Positions 1-7,840 of a stretch of DNA of 64,000 bases are shown here, piece after piece. The notes below the pieces were generated by a model. It was not told the DNA's origin and made no database searches. It saw nothing but the letters and a program-made list of their open reading frames with translations. A program made the translations under genes and the position numbers. The DNA lies in the NCBI RefSeq assembly GCF_014844095.1, contig NZ_CP062163.1, forward strand, positions 2,885,501-2,949,500, read 5' to 3'. This DNA is from Brevibacillus sp. JNUCC-41 (lineage in GTDB: Bacteria; Bacillota; Bacilli; Bacillales; DSM-1321). Position 1 is the first letter of the stretch. Each line of letters begins with the position of its first letter.

Positions 1-1
1 A

Positions 2-172
2 AGCGTGTTCGCAAAACATAAGCAAAGCGTTTATATGGGCCCTACCTTTCCTTGCCTAATCACGGGTACCATTAATAATGGGAAAATAGTATATCAGACT
101 GATGTAATAAGTGAAGGGGAGCGTGGGGATTGGTTAAAAGTGATGGATTCCGGTATTGCAGCCAATAACTAG
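2..172 (+). CDS. C-terminal fragment of an unidentified protein
   Basis: A reading frame is open from the left edge of the window to a TAG stop, giving 56 residues that end in GIAANN. The start lies outside the window, so neither length nor domain is known. A strong intrinsic terminator follows about 50 bases after the stop, which supports this being the true 3' end of a rightward gene. I do not recognise the family from this fragment, and no catalytic motif is evident. Confidence 0.5.
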   Translation, partial: SVFAKHKQSVYMGPTFPCLITGTINNGKIVYQTDVISEGERGDWLKVMDSGIAANN

Positions 173-220
173 GGAGAAGGCTTGGCAAATAAGGTTCTGG
201 GCAATTGAATTCATTATAAG

Positions 221-260
221 GGAGGGGATTCCGAATCGGGAATCCCCTCCTTTCTTTTTA
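221..260 (+). terminator. Intrinsic terminator after the left-edge gene
   Basis: A 12-13 bp GC-rich inverted repeat (GGAGGGGATTCC / GGGAATCCCCTCC) with a short loop is followed by TTTCTTTTT. Confidence 0.85.
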
Positions 261-294
261 TCAGCTTTGCGTATGCATCATGGGCAAATCAAGG

Positions 295-332
295 GAAAAG
301 AAACCAGACAAGTGGATTGCTTGTCCGGTTTC
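295..332 (-). terminator. Intrinsic terminator of the thioesterase/permease operon
   Basis: Read leftward, AAACCGGACAAGC pairs with the following ACTTGTCTGGTTT and is followed by a T-rich stretch (TTCTTTTCC). It lies directly downstream of the leftward thioesterase stop. Confidence 0.75.
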
Positions 333-341
333 AAACGTTAC

Positions 342-788
342 TTATTCAACGTGGTCGACGAAATATTGATTTTTCCTGAACACCATCGCTTCCATGGTTG
401 CGATCAATTCCCTTTCATTTAACACGTCTATTTTATACCATGCCAGTTTATTGTTTTTCTTAATCTCTTTCGCTCTAGCGGTTAAAGTCTCCCCCCGTTT
501 GCCAGCTGATAAGAAGTTGATGTTATTTGAAACGCCAACCGCTATTTTGCCATATGAATTGCTGGCTGCTGCGAACACATAATCAGCAAGTGAAAAGATA
601 ATGGCCCCATGAACCGTTCCATGGCTATTTAGCATGTGGTCACTAGGAATCAATTCTGCTTCCGCTGTGCCGGGACCAAGTTTCGTCAATCTCATCCCTA
701 GAAAAGAAGCATATGGTTCGTCAACCAGTACTTGTTTGATTTGGTCATAATGCAATTCATGAACATCCTGATCTAAATGTGTGGTCAT
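342..788 (-). CDS. paaI: PaaI-like hotdog-fold acyl-CoA thioesterase
   Basis: This 148-residue protein has the size and core of the PaaI/YdiI hotdog thioesterases. The central helix region reads HGTVHGAIIFSLAD, which carries the HG-x3-G-x6-D pattern of the family's active site. Such enzymes hydrolyse hydroxylated phenylacetyl-CoA or other stalled CoA esters, freeing CoA when the pathway jams. The gene is last in a leftward operon with a phenylacetate/acetate-type symporter, 16 bases downstream of it, and is divergent from paaK, so a role in phenylacetate catabolism is likely. The start has a strong RBS (AGAGGGGGA). A general thioesterase of the same fold cannot be excluded. Confidence 0.8.
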   Translation of the reverse strand: MTTHLDQDVHELHYDQIKQVLVDEPYASFLGMRLTKLGPGTAEAELIPSDHMLNSHGTVHGAIIFSLADYVFAAASNSYGKIAVGVSNNINFLSAGKRGETLTARAKEIKKNNKLAWYKIDVLNERELIATMEAMVFRKNQYFVDHVE

Positions 789-804
789 GGAAATCCCCCT
801 CTTT

Positions 805-2355
805 TTAATGGTCTTTTGCTGAACTTATCCCATATCCGGTATTGGATTTGAACAGTACTTCAGGAAAACTGTTTTCCTCATCTTTTGCCTTTGACAGGAT
901 TGTACCTAAGTAGGCTCCAATAAAGCCAAGCGGTACGGTGAAAATGGTCGGGTTGCTCATCGTGAAGAGGGGATTGCCTGTGAAAATACCCATCCCAGGT
1001 TCCGGATTCCATACATTGGGACTGAGCATGACCAGTATGATGGAACTGAGTAACCCGAATAACATTCCTGTGATCGCTCCGGTTGCGTTGAAGCGTTTCC
1101 AATAAATTGTGCAAAGGATGATCGGTAAATTGGCACTTGCAGCAATTCCAAGCGCAAGGACTGAAAGAAAAGCGACATTCATTGATTGTGCAAATAAAGC
1201 AAGTAAAATCGAAATGACAGCTACTCCGACAGAAGCCATTCGGGCGACGAGTATTTGCTGTTTTTCCGTAATCTTTCCTTCCTTGATGATTTCACCGTAT
1301 ATATCATGGGCAAAAGCGGATGCTGACGTTAAAACAAGACCGGATACAACCGCTAAAATCGTGGCAAATGCCACAGCAGAAACGAATGCGAATAAAAACT
1401 CACCGCCCATGGTTAATGCAAGAAGGGGAGCGGCCATGTTTCCAGCCGAGTTTGCTGCGACGATCCGCTCAAAACCGACGAAGGATGCAGCACCGAAACC
1501 AAGGAAAATCGTCATGATGAAAAATATCCCTATAAACCATGTGGAATATACGACGGATTTCCTTGCAGTAGCTGCGTCCTTTACTGTAAAGAAGCGGACG
1601 AGTAAATGAGGAAGACCTGCTGCTCCAAGGACAAGCGACATATTAAATGAAATCATGTCGAGTCCATCGGTGTATTTATTTCCAGGATTCAAAAATTCCT
1701 TTCCGAGTGGTGTTGCAGTTTGGACATGATGGAACATCTCTGAAATGTTGAAATTAAAACGGGAAAATACGATGAACGTCAGCACAGCGGAACCGCCTAG
1801 TAAGAGAACCGCTTTGGTGATTTGCACCCAGCTTGTCGCTCTCATCCCGCCGAAAATCACATAAATCGTCATCAGCACACCGACAAGTAGGACGGATAGC
1901 CAATAATCGATGCCGAGCAGCAGTTTAATTAATCCCCCTGCACCAACAAGTTGTGCAATCATGTAAAAGATTGAAATGACAAGTGTATTGGCGGCAGCTA
2001 TCCCTCGCACTTTTTTTGATTTGAAGCGTGCTGAAATCATGTCTGCCAGCGTAAACTTACCTAGATTGCGAAGTGGCTCCGAGACAAGGTACAATAAGAC
2101 AAGAAAGGCAACAAGGTTCCCGATGCTCATGTAAAAGCCATCGAAACCAATCAGTGCGATTGCCCCTGTAATTCCCAGGAAAGAAGCGGCTGACATAAAG
2201 TCACCTGCTACGGCCAATCCATTTTGCCATGCTGTCAATCCGCCGCCGACAGTATAAAAATCACTGGCATTTTTCGTTTTCTTAGAAGAGTAATAGGTTA
2301 TTGTAAGCGTTAACAAAATGATGCCCAAAAAAAGTGTGAGAGATAAAATGCTCAT
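805..2355 (-). CDS. actP: Sodium:solute symporter, ActP/PaaL-like permease
   Basis: This 516-residue, roughly 13-helix membrane protein belongs to the sodium/solute symporter family and is ActP-like. The N-terminus contains SDFYTVGGGL and a GDFMSAASFLG segment, both typical of the acetate permease branch. PaaL phenylacetate permeases belong to the same branch. It overlaps the upstream DUF485 gene by four bases (ATGA), the usual YjcH-ActP pairing. Placement back to back with paaK suggests uptake of phenylacetate, but acetate or another carboxylate is possible. A sequence matching the CcpA cre consensus lies inside the gene near its 5' end, suggesting catabolite repression. Confidence 0.88.
   Translation of the reverse strand: MSILSLTLFLGIILLTLTITYYSSKKTKNASDFYTVGGGLTAWQNGLAVAGDFMSAASFLGITGAIALIGFDGFYMSIGNLVAFLVLLYLVSEPLRNLGKFTLADMISARFKSKKVRGIAAANTLVISIFYMIAQLVGAGGLIKLLLGIDYWLSVLLVGVLMTIYVIFGGMRATSWVQITKAVLLLGGSAVLTFIVFSRFNFNISEMFHHVQTATPLGKEFLNPGNKYTDGLDMISFNMSLVLGAAGLPHLLVRFFTVKDAATARKSVVYSTWFIGIFFIMTIFLGFGAASFVGFERIVAANSAGNMAAPLLALTMGGEFLFAFVSAVAFATILAVVSGLVLTSASAFAHDIYGEIIKEGKITEKQQILVARMASVGVAVISILLALFAQSMNVAFLSVLALGIAASANLPIILCTIYWKRFNATGAITGMLFGLLSSIILVMLSPNVWNPEPGMGIFTGNPLFTMSNPTIFTVPLGFIGAYLGTILSKAKDEENSFPEVLFKSNTGYGISSAKDH
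2302..2315. promoter_or_regulatory. Candidate CcpA cre site inside the permease gene
   Basis: TGTAAGCGTTAACA matches the Gram-positive cre consensus TGWAARCGYTWNCW at every position. It lies about 40-55 bases into the coding region of the leftward permease, where CcpA could act as a roadblock. Binding is inferred. Confidence 0.6.
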
Positions 2356-2705
2356 TCGCCAAGCTCCTTCTCATATTTTTTCAAGATATTTTTAGCCAGT
2401 TTGTCGTACTTCGCCGCTTTTTTGATATAGACAATTCCTCCCAACCATACAACGGCAAATTGGAGAAGTGCATATACCCATGCCCAAGTAATATTGAAAA
2501 AAGCTTCACCTTTCAATACTTCGCTATAAGCAGCTAAAATAGGCAGAACAAAATAAAAAGCAAGAAAGAAGAGAGTGACAGGTACGATGAAAGCTTTTTT
2601 CTTTTGAAGCAAATACTTGAATTCTTCTGTTTCAATTAATTGACGATACTTATTTCCGCTGTCATGTCCTGATGGTGAATGTTCAGTTTTAGCTGGTGAT
2701 TCCAT
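2352..2705 (-). CDS. DUF485 (YjcH-type) small membrane partner of ActP
   Basis: This 117-residue protein has a charged N-terminus, then two hydrophobic segments (around residues 38-60 and 72-95) and a lysine-rich tail. That is the layout of the DUF485/YjcH family that almost always precedes actP; in some phenylacetate clusters the equivalent is called PaaM. Its stop overlaps the permease start by four bases, implying translational coupling. A good RBS (AAAAAGGGGG) precedes the ATG. The 264-base region upstream is shared with divergent paaK and carries palindromes that may be operators. Confidence 0.85.
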   Translation of the reverse strand: MESPAKTEHSPSGHDSGNKYRQLIETEEFKYLLQKKKAFIVPVTLFFLAFYFVLPILAAYSEVLKGEAFFNITWAWVYALLQFAVVWLGGIVYIKKAAKYDKLAKNILKKYEKELGE

Positions 2706-2755
2706 AGTAAGCCCCCTTTTTAGTGTAGTACGTTTTTAAAACGAATATTTGAAAA

Positions 2756-2782
2756 AATGATATATCATTGTTAAAATTAACA
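2756..2782. repeat. Two adjacent palindromes in the paaK/permease divergent promoter
   Basis: AATGATATATCATT (2756-2769) is a perfect 14-base palindrome. It abuts TGTTAA-AA-TTAACA (2769-2782). They lie 50-75 bases upstream of the leftward operon's start codon, where a promoter or operator is expected. The bound factor is unknown. Confidence 0.45.
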
Positions 2783-2855
2783 TAGTCTGAAAATTTAGTA
2801 AATTGTTATTTTTGTTTGTTCGGTCATTTTTCTGAATTAAAAAACATTATTGACA

Positions 2856-2873
2856 ACGTAGAAATGACGTATT
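2856..2873. promoter_or_regulatory. Candidate operator repeat upstream of paaK
   Basis: Two ACGTA units 12 bases apart (AACGTAGAAATGACGTATT) follow a TTGACA hexamer at 2850. A related AACGTTATAT direct repeat sits at the paaA promoter, so both may bind the same pathway regulator. PaaX is the obvious candidate, but this is inference. Confidence 0.35.
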
Positions 2874-2969
2874 AATCTTGAAATGAATCATAACAATAAC
2901 TTAATCTCCGTTTTATTACCGTTATGTATATCGGGTGGGACAATAGTAAAATTAAGGGGGACTGAAACA

Positions 2970-4298
2970 ATGTACAATCCGGAAATTGAAACGGCATCGC
3001 GTGCTGAAATGGAAAGCTTACAATTGGCTCGCCTAAAAAAAACGATAAGCCATGTATATGAAAATGTACCTTATTACAGAGAGAAATTCAGGGAGATGGG
3101 CCTGGAACCAGAAAATATACAAACCCTAAACGATGTGATAAAGCTTCCCTTTACAAAAAAACAGACTCTACGTGATCAGTATCCATTCGGTTTATTCGCC
3201 GTTCCGATGGAGGATGTCACTCGCATTCATGGTTCATCCGGAACTAGCGGAAAGCCTACAATTGTCGGGTATACGAAAAATGATTTGGAAAATTGGGCAA
3301 CAATCGTCGCACGTGGAATTGTAGCAGCAGGAGGTCGCAAGTCAGATATTTTCCATAACGCATATGGATATGGTCTGTTTACCGGGGGCCTTGGTTTGCA
3401 TTGTGGTGCAGAAAAGCTAGGAGTTGCGACAGTGCCCATTTCAGGGGGAAATACCGATCGGCAGATTACGATCATCAATGACTTTAAACCGCGCGGCATT
3501 TGTGGAACCCCTACTTATATTTTGAATATTGCCGAAAAGATGGAAGAGATGGGAATTAATCCTGCAGATAACGGGCTTGATTATGGGATTTTCGGAGCTG
3601 AGCCATGGTCAGAGGAAATGAGGGCAACACTTGAGAGAAAACTGAATTTGAAAGCCATCGATATTTACGGACTAAGTGAAATCATGGGGCCCGGCGTTGC
3701 GATAGAATGCCATGAAGCACAGAATGGACTGCATATCGCAGAAGACCATTTCCTTGTCGAGGTCATTAACCCGGACACGCTCGAACCAGTGGAGGACGGC
3801 GAAGATGGGGAACTTGTCTTTACCAGCCTTACAAAGGAAGCGCTGCCAATCATTCGTTATCGGACGGGCGATATCGCTTCAATTACCCATGAACCGTGTA
3901 AATGCGGGCGGACCACAACTAGAATGTCACGTGTTAAAGGCAGAACGGATGATATGATCATAGTCAGGGGAGTGAATGTATTTCCTTCTGAAATTGAGCG
4001 TGTATTATTCCAAATGGATGGAATTGTTCCTCATTATCAGATTCATCTCGTTAAGAAAGGGAAAATGGACGGTGTTGAACTGCATATTGAAATTGAAAGC
4101 GGTTTCTATAAGGAGATTGAAGAAGACTTATCGCATGGGAATGTAGAGATATTAAGGAAAACGATACAGCATCATTTGAAATCCACATGTCTTGTAACGA
4201 TGGATGTTGTTGTCAACATTCCAAAAAGCATACCCCGTTCAGAAGGAAAAGCAATTCGTGTCGTCGATAAGCGGAAGGATGAAGTCATTAGTTTATAA
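2970..4298 (+). CDS. paaK: Phenylacetate-CoA ligase
   Basis: This 442-residue adenylate-forming enzyme converts phenylacetate, ATP and CoA into phenylacetyl-CoA, the entry step of the pathway. The phosphate-binding loop SSGTSGKPT lies near residue 90, followed by an AMP-binding YGLSEIMGPG segment near 235 and an RTGD motif. The C-terminal part contains the GRTDDMIIVRGVNVFPSEIE stretch typical of PaaK. Length matches E. coli PaaK (about 437). The frame extends upstream, but the ATG at 2970 has the only good RBS (AAGGGGG) and gives the family N-terminus. It is the first rightward gene of the phenylacetate cluster. Confidence 0.96.
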   Translation: MYNPEIETASRAEMESLQLARLKKTISHVYENVPYYREKFREMGLEPENIQTLNDVIKLPFTKKQTLRDQYPFGLFAVPMEDVTRIHGSSGTSGKPTIVGYTKNDLENWATIVARGIVAAGGRKSDIFHNAYGYGLFTGGLGLHCGAEKLGVATVPISGGNTDRQITIINDFKPRGICGTPTYILNIAEKMEEMGINPADNGLDYGIFGAEPWSEEMRATLERKLNLKAIDIYGLSEIMGPGVAIECHEAQNGLHIAEDHFLVEVINPDTLEPVEDGEDGELVFTSLTKEALPIIRYRTGDIASITHEPCKCGRTTTRMSRVKGRTDDMIIVRGVNVFPSEIERVLFQMDGIVPHYQIHLVKKGKMDGVELHIEIESGFYKEIEEDLSHGNVEILRKTIQHHLKSTCLVTMDVVVNIPKSIPRSEGKAIRVVDKRKDEVISL

Positions 4299-4443
4299 AT
4301 TCCACGCTCATGAACATGATTCTGACGTTCAGTATATGACTGCTCATGTACCGATTGAAATACGGGAAGCGAAAGAACTCGAACAAGTGGTGCGAAAACG
4401 CGATACATAAAGCGGATGCATTCGTGGTTGACCATGGGTTTAA

Positions 4444-4740
<297 letters not shown>

Positions 4741-4797
4741 AAGATTCGTGAAAAGCACTGATAATTTCCTTTTATTATGAAAAAAGACAGAATAGTC

Positions 4798-4826
4798 TTG
4801 CATTGAGTATAACAATAAAATATAAT
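4798..4826 (+). promoter_or_regulatory. Promoter of the paaA operon
   Basis: TTGCAT (4798-4803) and a consensus TATAAT (4821-4826) are separated by 17 bases, about 40 bases upstream of the paaA start codon. This is a vegetative-sigma promoter by sequence. Confidence 0.65.
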
Positions 4827-4847
4827 AACGTTATATAAACGTTATAT
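4827..4847. promoter_or_regulatory. AACGTTATAT direct repeat, candidate operator for paaA
   Basis: AACGTTATAT occurs twice (4827-4836 and 4838-4847) with an 11-base period, immediately after the -10 box, where a bound repressor would block initiation. Each copy contains the palindrome AACGTT. PaaX is the likely ligand by context; not proven. Confidence 0.5.
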
Positions 4848-4867
4848 TATAAAATGAGGTGATTTGG

Positions 4868-5824
4868 ATGAACGTTCTTTTAAATGATATGGCAGGAGAA
4901 GAAAAGCTAAATCAATTCATTGCCAGAATCGAAGCAGGAGAAAAGATAGAAGCGGATGATTGGATGCCGGATGAATACCGGGGCACTTTAATCAAGTTAA
5001 TATCGATGCATGGAATCAGTGAAATCATGGGGGCGCTTCCAGAAAAGGAATGGGTGCCTAAAGCCCCGACCTTAAATAGAAAACTTGGAATCATGGCAAA
5101 GGTGCAGGATGAAATGGGGCATGGGCAATTATTGCTTCGGGTTGCCGAGGATTTGCTAAAGCCGTACGGAAAAAAACGGGATGACCTAATGCAAGATTTG
5201 TTTAAAGGAGATTTAAAGTTTCATAATGTTTTCCATATGGAAGCCAAATCCTGGGGCGATGCTGGATTGATTGGCTGGCTGGTTGATGGTGCAGCCATCA
5301 TTTCCCAGACGAACATGCTTGGCGCCTCATACGGACCTTATGCCCGGGCATTACAAAGGATTTGCGCGGAAGAAGTTTTTCACGCCCAACATGGTGAAGC
5401 GATCATCATGGCTTTGGCTGAAGGGACGGAAGAACAAAGGAAATTGGTTCAAGACTCCATCGATTATTGGTGGGAATCTTTATTACTTTTCTTTGGACCT
5501 CCCAGCAAGAATGAAGTGGGCACATCCAAACAGGATATAACGATTAAGTACAGAATCAGAACCAGTACGAATGAAGAGCTTCGACAAGCCTTTTTTTCTA
5601 AATATGTGAAGCGGATCCTTTCACTCGGTTTTAGCATTCCCGATGAAACGCTTAGGTTTGATAAAGCATCTGAAACCTGGATTTACAAACAGCCCGATTG
5701 GGGGAAATTGAAGGTGCTCGCAAGGAATGAAGGACCCCGTTCGCAGGATCGCTTAAGCCTTCGAAGAATTTCTTATGAAAATAATAAATGGGTACGTGAG
5801 GCGTTGGCGCCAAAGGTCATCTAA
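4868..5824 (+). CDS. paaA: Phenylacetyl-CoA 1,2-epoxidase catalytic subunit PaaA
   Basis: This 318-residue protein is the diiron catalytic subunit of the ring 1,2-phenylacetyl-CoA epoxidase. Two ExxH iron-ligand motifs are visible, in DEMGHGQ (about residue 80) and AEEVFHAQHGE (about residue 180), as expected for the ferritin-like monooxygenase fold. It forms a complex with PaaC and uses PaaB, plus an electron donor. Length is close to the E. coli protein (309). The ATG at 4868 has GAGGTG upstream; an in-frame GTG three codons earlier overlaps that RBS. It is followed by paaB after 18 bases. Confidence 0.95.
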   Translation: MNVLLNDMAGEEKLNQFIARIEAGEKIEADDWMPDEYRGTLIKLISMHGISEIMGALPEKEWVPKAPTLNRKLGIMAKVQDEMGHGQLLLRVAEDLLKPYGKKRDDLMQDLFKGDLKFHNVFHMEAKSWGDAGLIGWLVDGAAIISQTNMLGASYGPYARALQRICAEEVFHAQHGEAIIMALAEGTEEQRKLVQDSIDYWWESLLLFFGPPSKNEVGTSKQDITIKYRIRTSTNEELRQAFFSKYVKRILSLGFSIPDETLRFDKASETWIYKQPDWGKLKVLARNEGPRSQDRLSLRRISYENNKWVREALAPKVI

Positions 5825-5842
5825 TGAGGGGGGAAGGACGAT

Positions 5843-6202
5843 ATGGAAACTAGACAAGGAAATTACTTTGAAGAATTTGAAGTATTCAGCCGTAAAACGC
5901 AATCAGCACCCGTTCAATACCACTTCAGCCTGCTGGCCCCAAATGAGGATATCGCCATCATGATGGCACAAGAAAACTTTATGAGACGTGAAGCGGTTGA
6001 TGATATCTGGGTCGTGAAAAGACGGAATATACGGAAAATGACGGTCGAGGAAAAGAAAACGCTTCAACGTATCGATAATAAAGATTACAGGACCACAAAA
6101 GGGTACGGGTATTTAAAGAAAAAATGGCGGAAGTATGAGCAGGGAATGCTCGATGAAAAAGAGATAATGTCTTGGGCTGGAGGTGTAAAAAATGAAGAAT
6201 GA
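5843..6202 (+). CDS. paaB: Phenylacetyl-CoA epoxidase subunit PaaB
   Basis: This 119-residue protein corresponds to the small PaaB subunit, which is required for activity and bridges PaaAC units. Recognisable parts are the EEFEVFSRK N-terminal strand, the MMAQENFMRRE helix and the DDIWVVKRRNI segment. It has a good RBS (GGGGGGAAGGA) and overlaps the start of paaC by 11 bases, so translation of the two is probably coupled. The C-terminal extension KKKWRKYEQGMLDEKE is basic and longer than in short PaaB proteins. No metal-binding residues are expected in this subunit. Confidence 0.92.
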   Translation: METRQGNYFEEFEVFSRKTQSAPVQYHFSLLAPNEDIAIMMAQENFMRREAVDDIWVVKRRNIRKMTVEEKKTLQRIDNKDYRTTKGYGYLKKKWRKYEQGMLDEKEIMSWAGGVKNEE

Positions 6203-6992
6203 ATCATTGAAGGACATCGCAATCAAGGAATTGCTGCTTCAACTGGCGGATGATGACTTCATCCATTCATACCGTGGTGCAGAATGGCTTGGACTCGCAC
6301 CGCATATCGAAGAAGATGTTGCATCCGCTTCGATATCTCAAGACACGATGGGGCATGCAGCCATATATTATAAATTGCTGGATGAACTCGGTGTAGGTGA
6401 TGCAGATAAACTGGCTCATGACCGTCCCGCAAAGGAACGGCGCAATGCGATCATTCTCGAATTGGTCAATGGTCCTGGTTACTATATGAAAGACCCGGAA
6501 TATGATTGGGCGTTTGCGGTCGTGCGGAATTACTTTTATACCCAAGCCAAAGCGATTAAGGTTCGATCCCTTCATTCATGTTCATATGAACCGCTTGCTG
6601 AAGTGGCACAAAAGGTACAGATGGAACTTTACTATCATTTGATGCACTGGAAAACATGGTTCGTCCAATTGCTGGGATCTGGCCACTTGGAAGCGGTATC
6701 AAGGATGAAAGCGGCTATTGGGAAAACAATGCCGGATTTTGCCGGGGTATTTTCACTTGGGCAATATGGAGAGGAAATGGTGGAGCTTGGCTTGATAGAA
6801 GGCGAAGCTGACTTACAGAAAAAATGGATCGAGGCTATCACCCCAATTTTTGAAAGTGTAGGATTAGCAACAACTATTGAAATAGGCATGGCAAGAGGTG
6901 ATGGCCGTAATGGCCAGCATACGGAAGATTTGGAAAAGGCGCTAGAAACGTTAAGTGAAGTGTACGCAACCGATAAAGCAGCTTCATGGTGA
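6192..6992 (+). CDS. paaC: Phenylacetyl-CoA epoxidase structural subunit PaaC
   Basis: This 266-residue protein is the structural partner of PaaA, a ferritin-like fold that has lost most iron ligands. The helix with DTMGHAAIYYK (near residue 52) and the MELYYHLMHW helix (near residue 145) are at the expected places. Length matches PaaC in characterised clusters (about 250). It starts inside paaB and is followed by paaD after 24 bases with a GGGGAGG RBS, consistent with one operon transcript for the epoxidase. Confidence 0.93.
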   Translation: MKNESLKDIAIKELLLQLADDDFIHSYRGAEWLGLAPHIEEDVASASISQDTMGHAAIYYKLLDELGVGDADKLAHDRPAKERRNAIILELVNGPGYYMKDPEYDWAFAVVRNYFYTQAKAIKVRSLHSCSYEPLAEVAQKVQMELYYHLMHWKTWFVQLLGSGHLEAVSRMKAAIGKTMPDFAGVFSLGQYGEEMVELGLIEGEADLQKKWIEAITPIFESVGLATTIEIGMARGDGRNGQHTEDLEKALETLSEVYATDKAASW

Positions 6993-7016
6993 ATCAATGA
7001 AAAGGGGAGGGGTACC

Positions 7017-7514
7017 ATGTCGACCATACAGTTAAACATAGAAGAAATTTATAAGCTCCTGGAAGACGTTAAAGATCCCGAAATCGATACAGTAAGTATC
7101 CTGGATTTGGGGATGGTTGAAGACGTTAAGGTTTCGGGCCAGGACGTTTCGGTAAAAATGCTGCCAACTTTTCTTGGGTGCCCGGCATTGTCGATCATCC
7201 AAAAAAATGTGGAAACAGCTCTTCGACAGCTGCCTGCCGTAAGAAATGTAAATGTGGAATTTTTACGTTCCCCTTCGTGGACATCCGATCGAATTACGGA
7301 AAAAGGGAAAGCTGGATTGAAGGTTTTCGGAATCTCCCCTCCTCCTCGACAAATGAAAAGTGATGGGTCATGGCATGTGGATTGCCCATATTGTGAATCG
7401 ACATATGTCACGATGGAAAATATCTTCGGTCCAACGGCCTGCCGCAGCATTTTATATTGTAAAGCATGCAAAAATCCGTTCGAAGCGATGAAACCGATGA
7501 TAAAAATAATTTAA
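7017..7514 (+). CDS. paaD: PaaD, MIP18/DUF59-type assembly factor
   Basis: This 165-residue protein has an N-terminal DUF59/MIP18 domain (VKDPEIDTVSILDLGMV, with the DPEI signature) and a C-terminal zinc-ribbon-like part with CPYC and CKAC pairs. PaaD is thought to help mature the iron or iron-sulfur components of the epoxidase system. In E. coli-type clusters it precedes paaE, but here the next gene encodes an EthD-like protein. The start codon follows GGGGAGGGG. Confidence 0.92.
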   Translation: MSTIQLNIEEIYKLLEDVKDPEIDTVSILDLGMVEDVKVSGQDVSVKMLPTFLGCPALSIIQKNVETALRQLPAVRNVNVEFLRSPSWTSDRITEKGKAGLKVFGISPPPRQMKSDGSWHVDCPYCESTYVTMENIFGPTACRSILYCKACKNPFEAMKPMIKII

Positions 7515-7534
7515 TACAATGGAGGTTCTATAAA

Positions 7535-7840
7535 ATGGTAAAGTTAATCGCCCTATACAAACAACCTGAAAACAAGGAAGAATTCGATGAGCACTATTTC
7601 AATGTACATGGCCCGATAACGGAAAAAATTCCAGGTCTCCAAAAAATGGAGGTCACTAAAATTGTAGGGACCCCAATGGGCAAAGACTCCGAGTATTACA
7701 TTCTTTGTGAAATGTATTATGAAGACCACGACGCATTGCAGCAAGGAATGCGTTCTCCGGAAGGAAAAGCATCAGGGAAGGACCTAATGGGCTTTGCAGG
7801 GAAACTTGTAACGATGATGATCGGCGAAGAAATAAAATGA
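7535..7840 (+). CDS. EthD-family protein in the phenylacetate operon
   Basis: This 101-residue ferredoxin-like-fold protein matches the EthD family: LIALYKQPENKEEFDEHYFNVHGP at the start is the typical HY-x4-HGP signature. Some EthD-fold proteins are decarboxylases or catalyse ring chemistry, while others have no known reaction. It lies exactly where paaE would be expected, between paaD and a crotonase, and its stop overlaps the next start by four bases. The GGAGGT RBS at 7521 supports the ATG at 7535. Its role in the pathway is unknown; handling of the unstable epoxide or oxepin is one possibility. Confidence 0.8.
   Translation: MVKLIALYKQPENKEEFDEHYFNVHGPITEKIPGLQKMEVTKIVGTPMGKDSEYYILCEMYYEDHDALQQGMRSPEGKASGKDLMGFAGKLVTMMIGEEIK

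Noticed and set aside
1109-1609. Long rightward frame of 166 codons
   Set aside because: It is antisense to the well-supported symporter gene, has no RBS, and its low-complexity Ala/Thr/Lys composition is typical of an antisense shadow.
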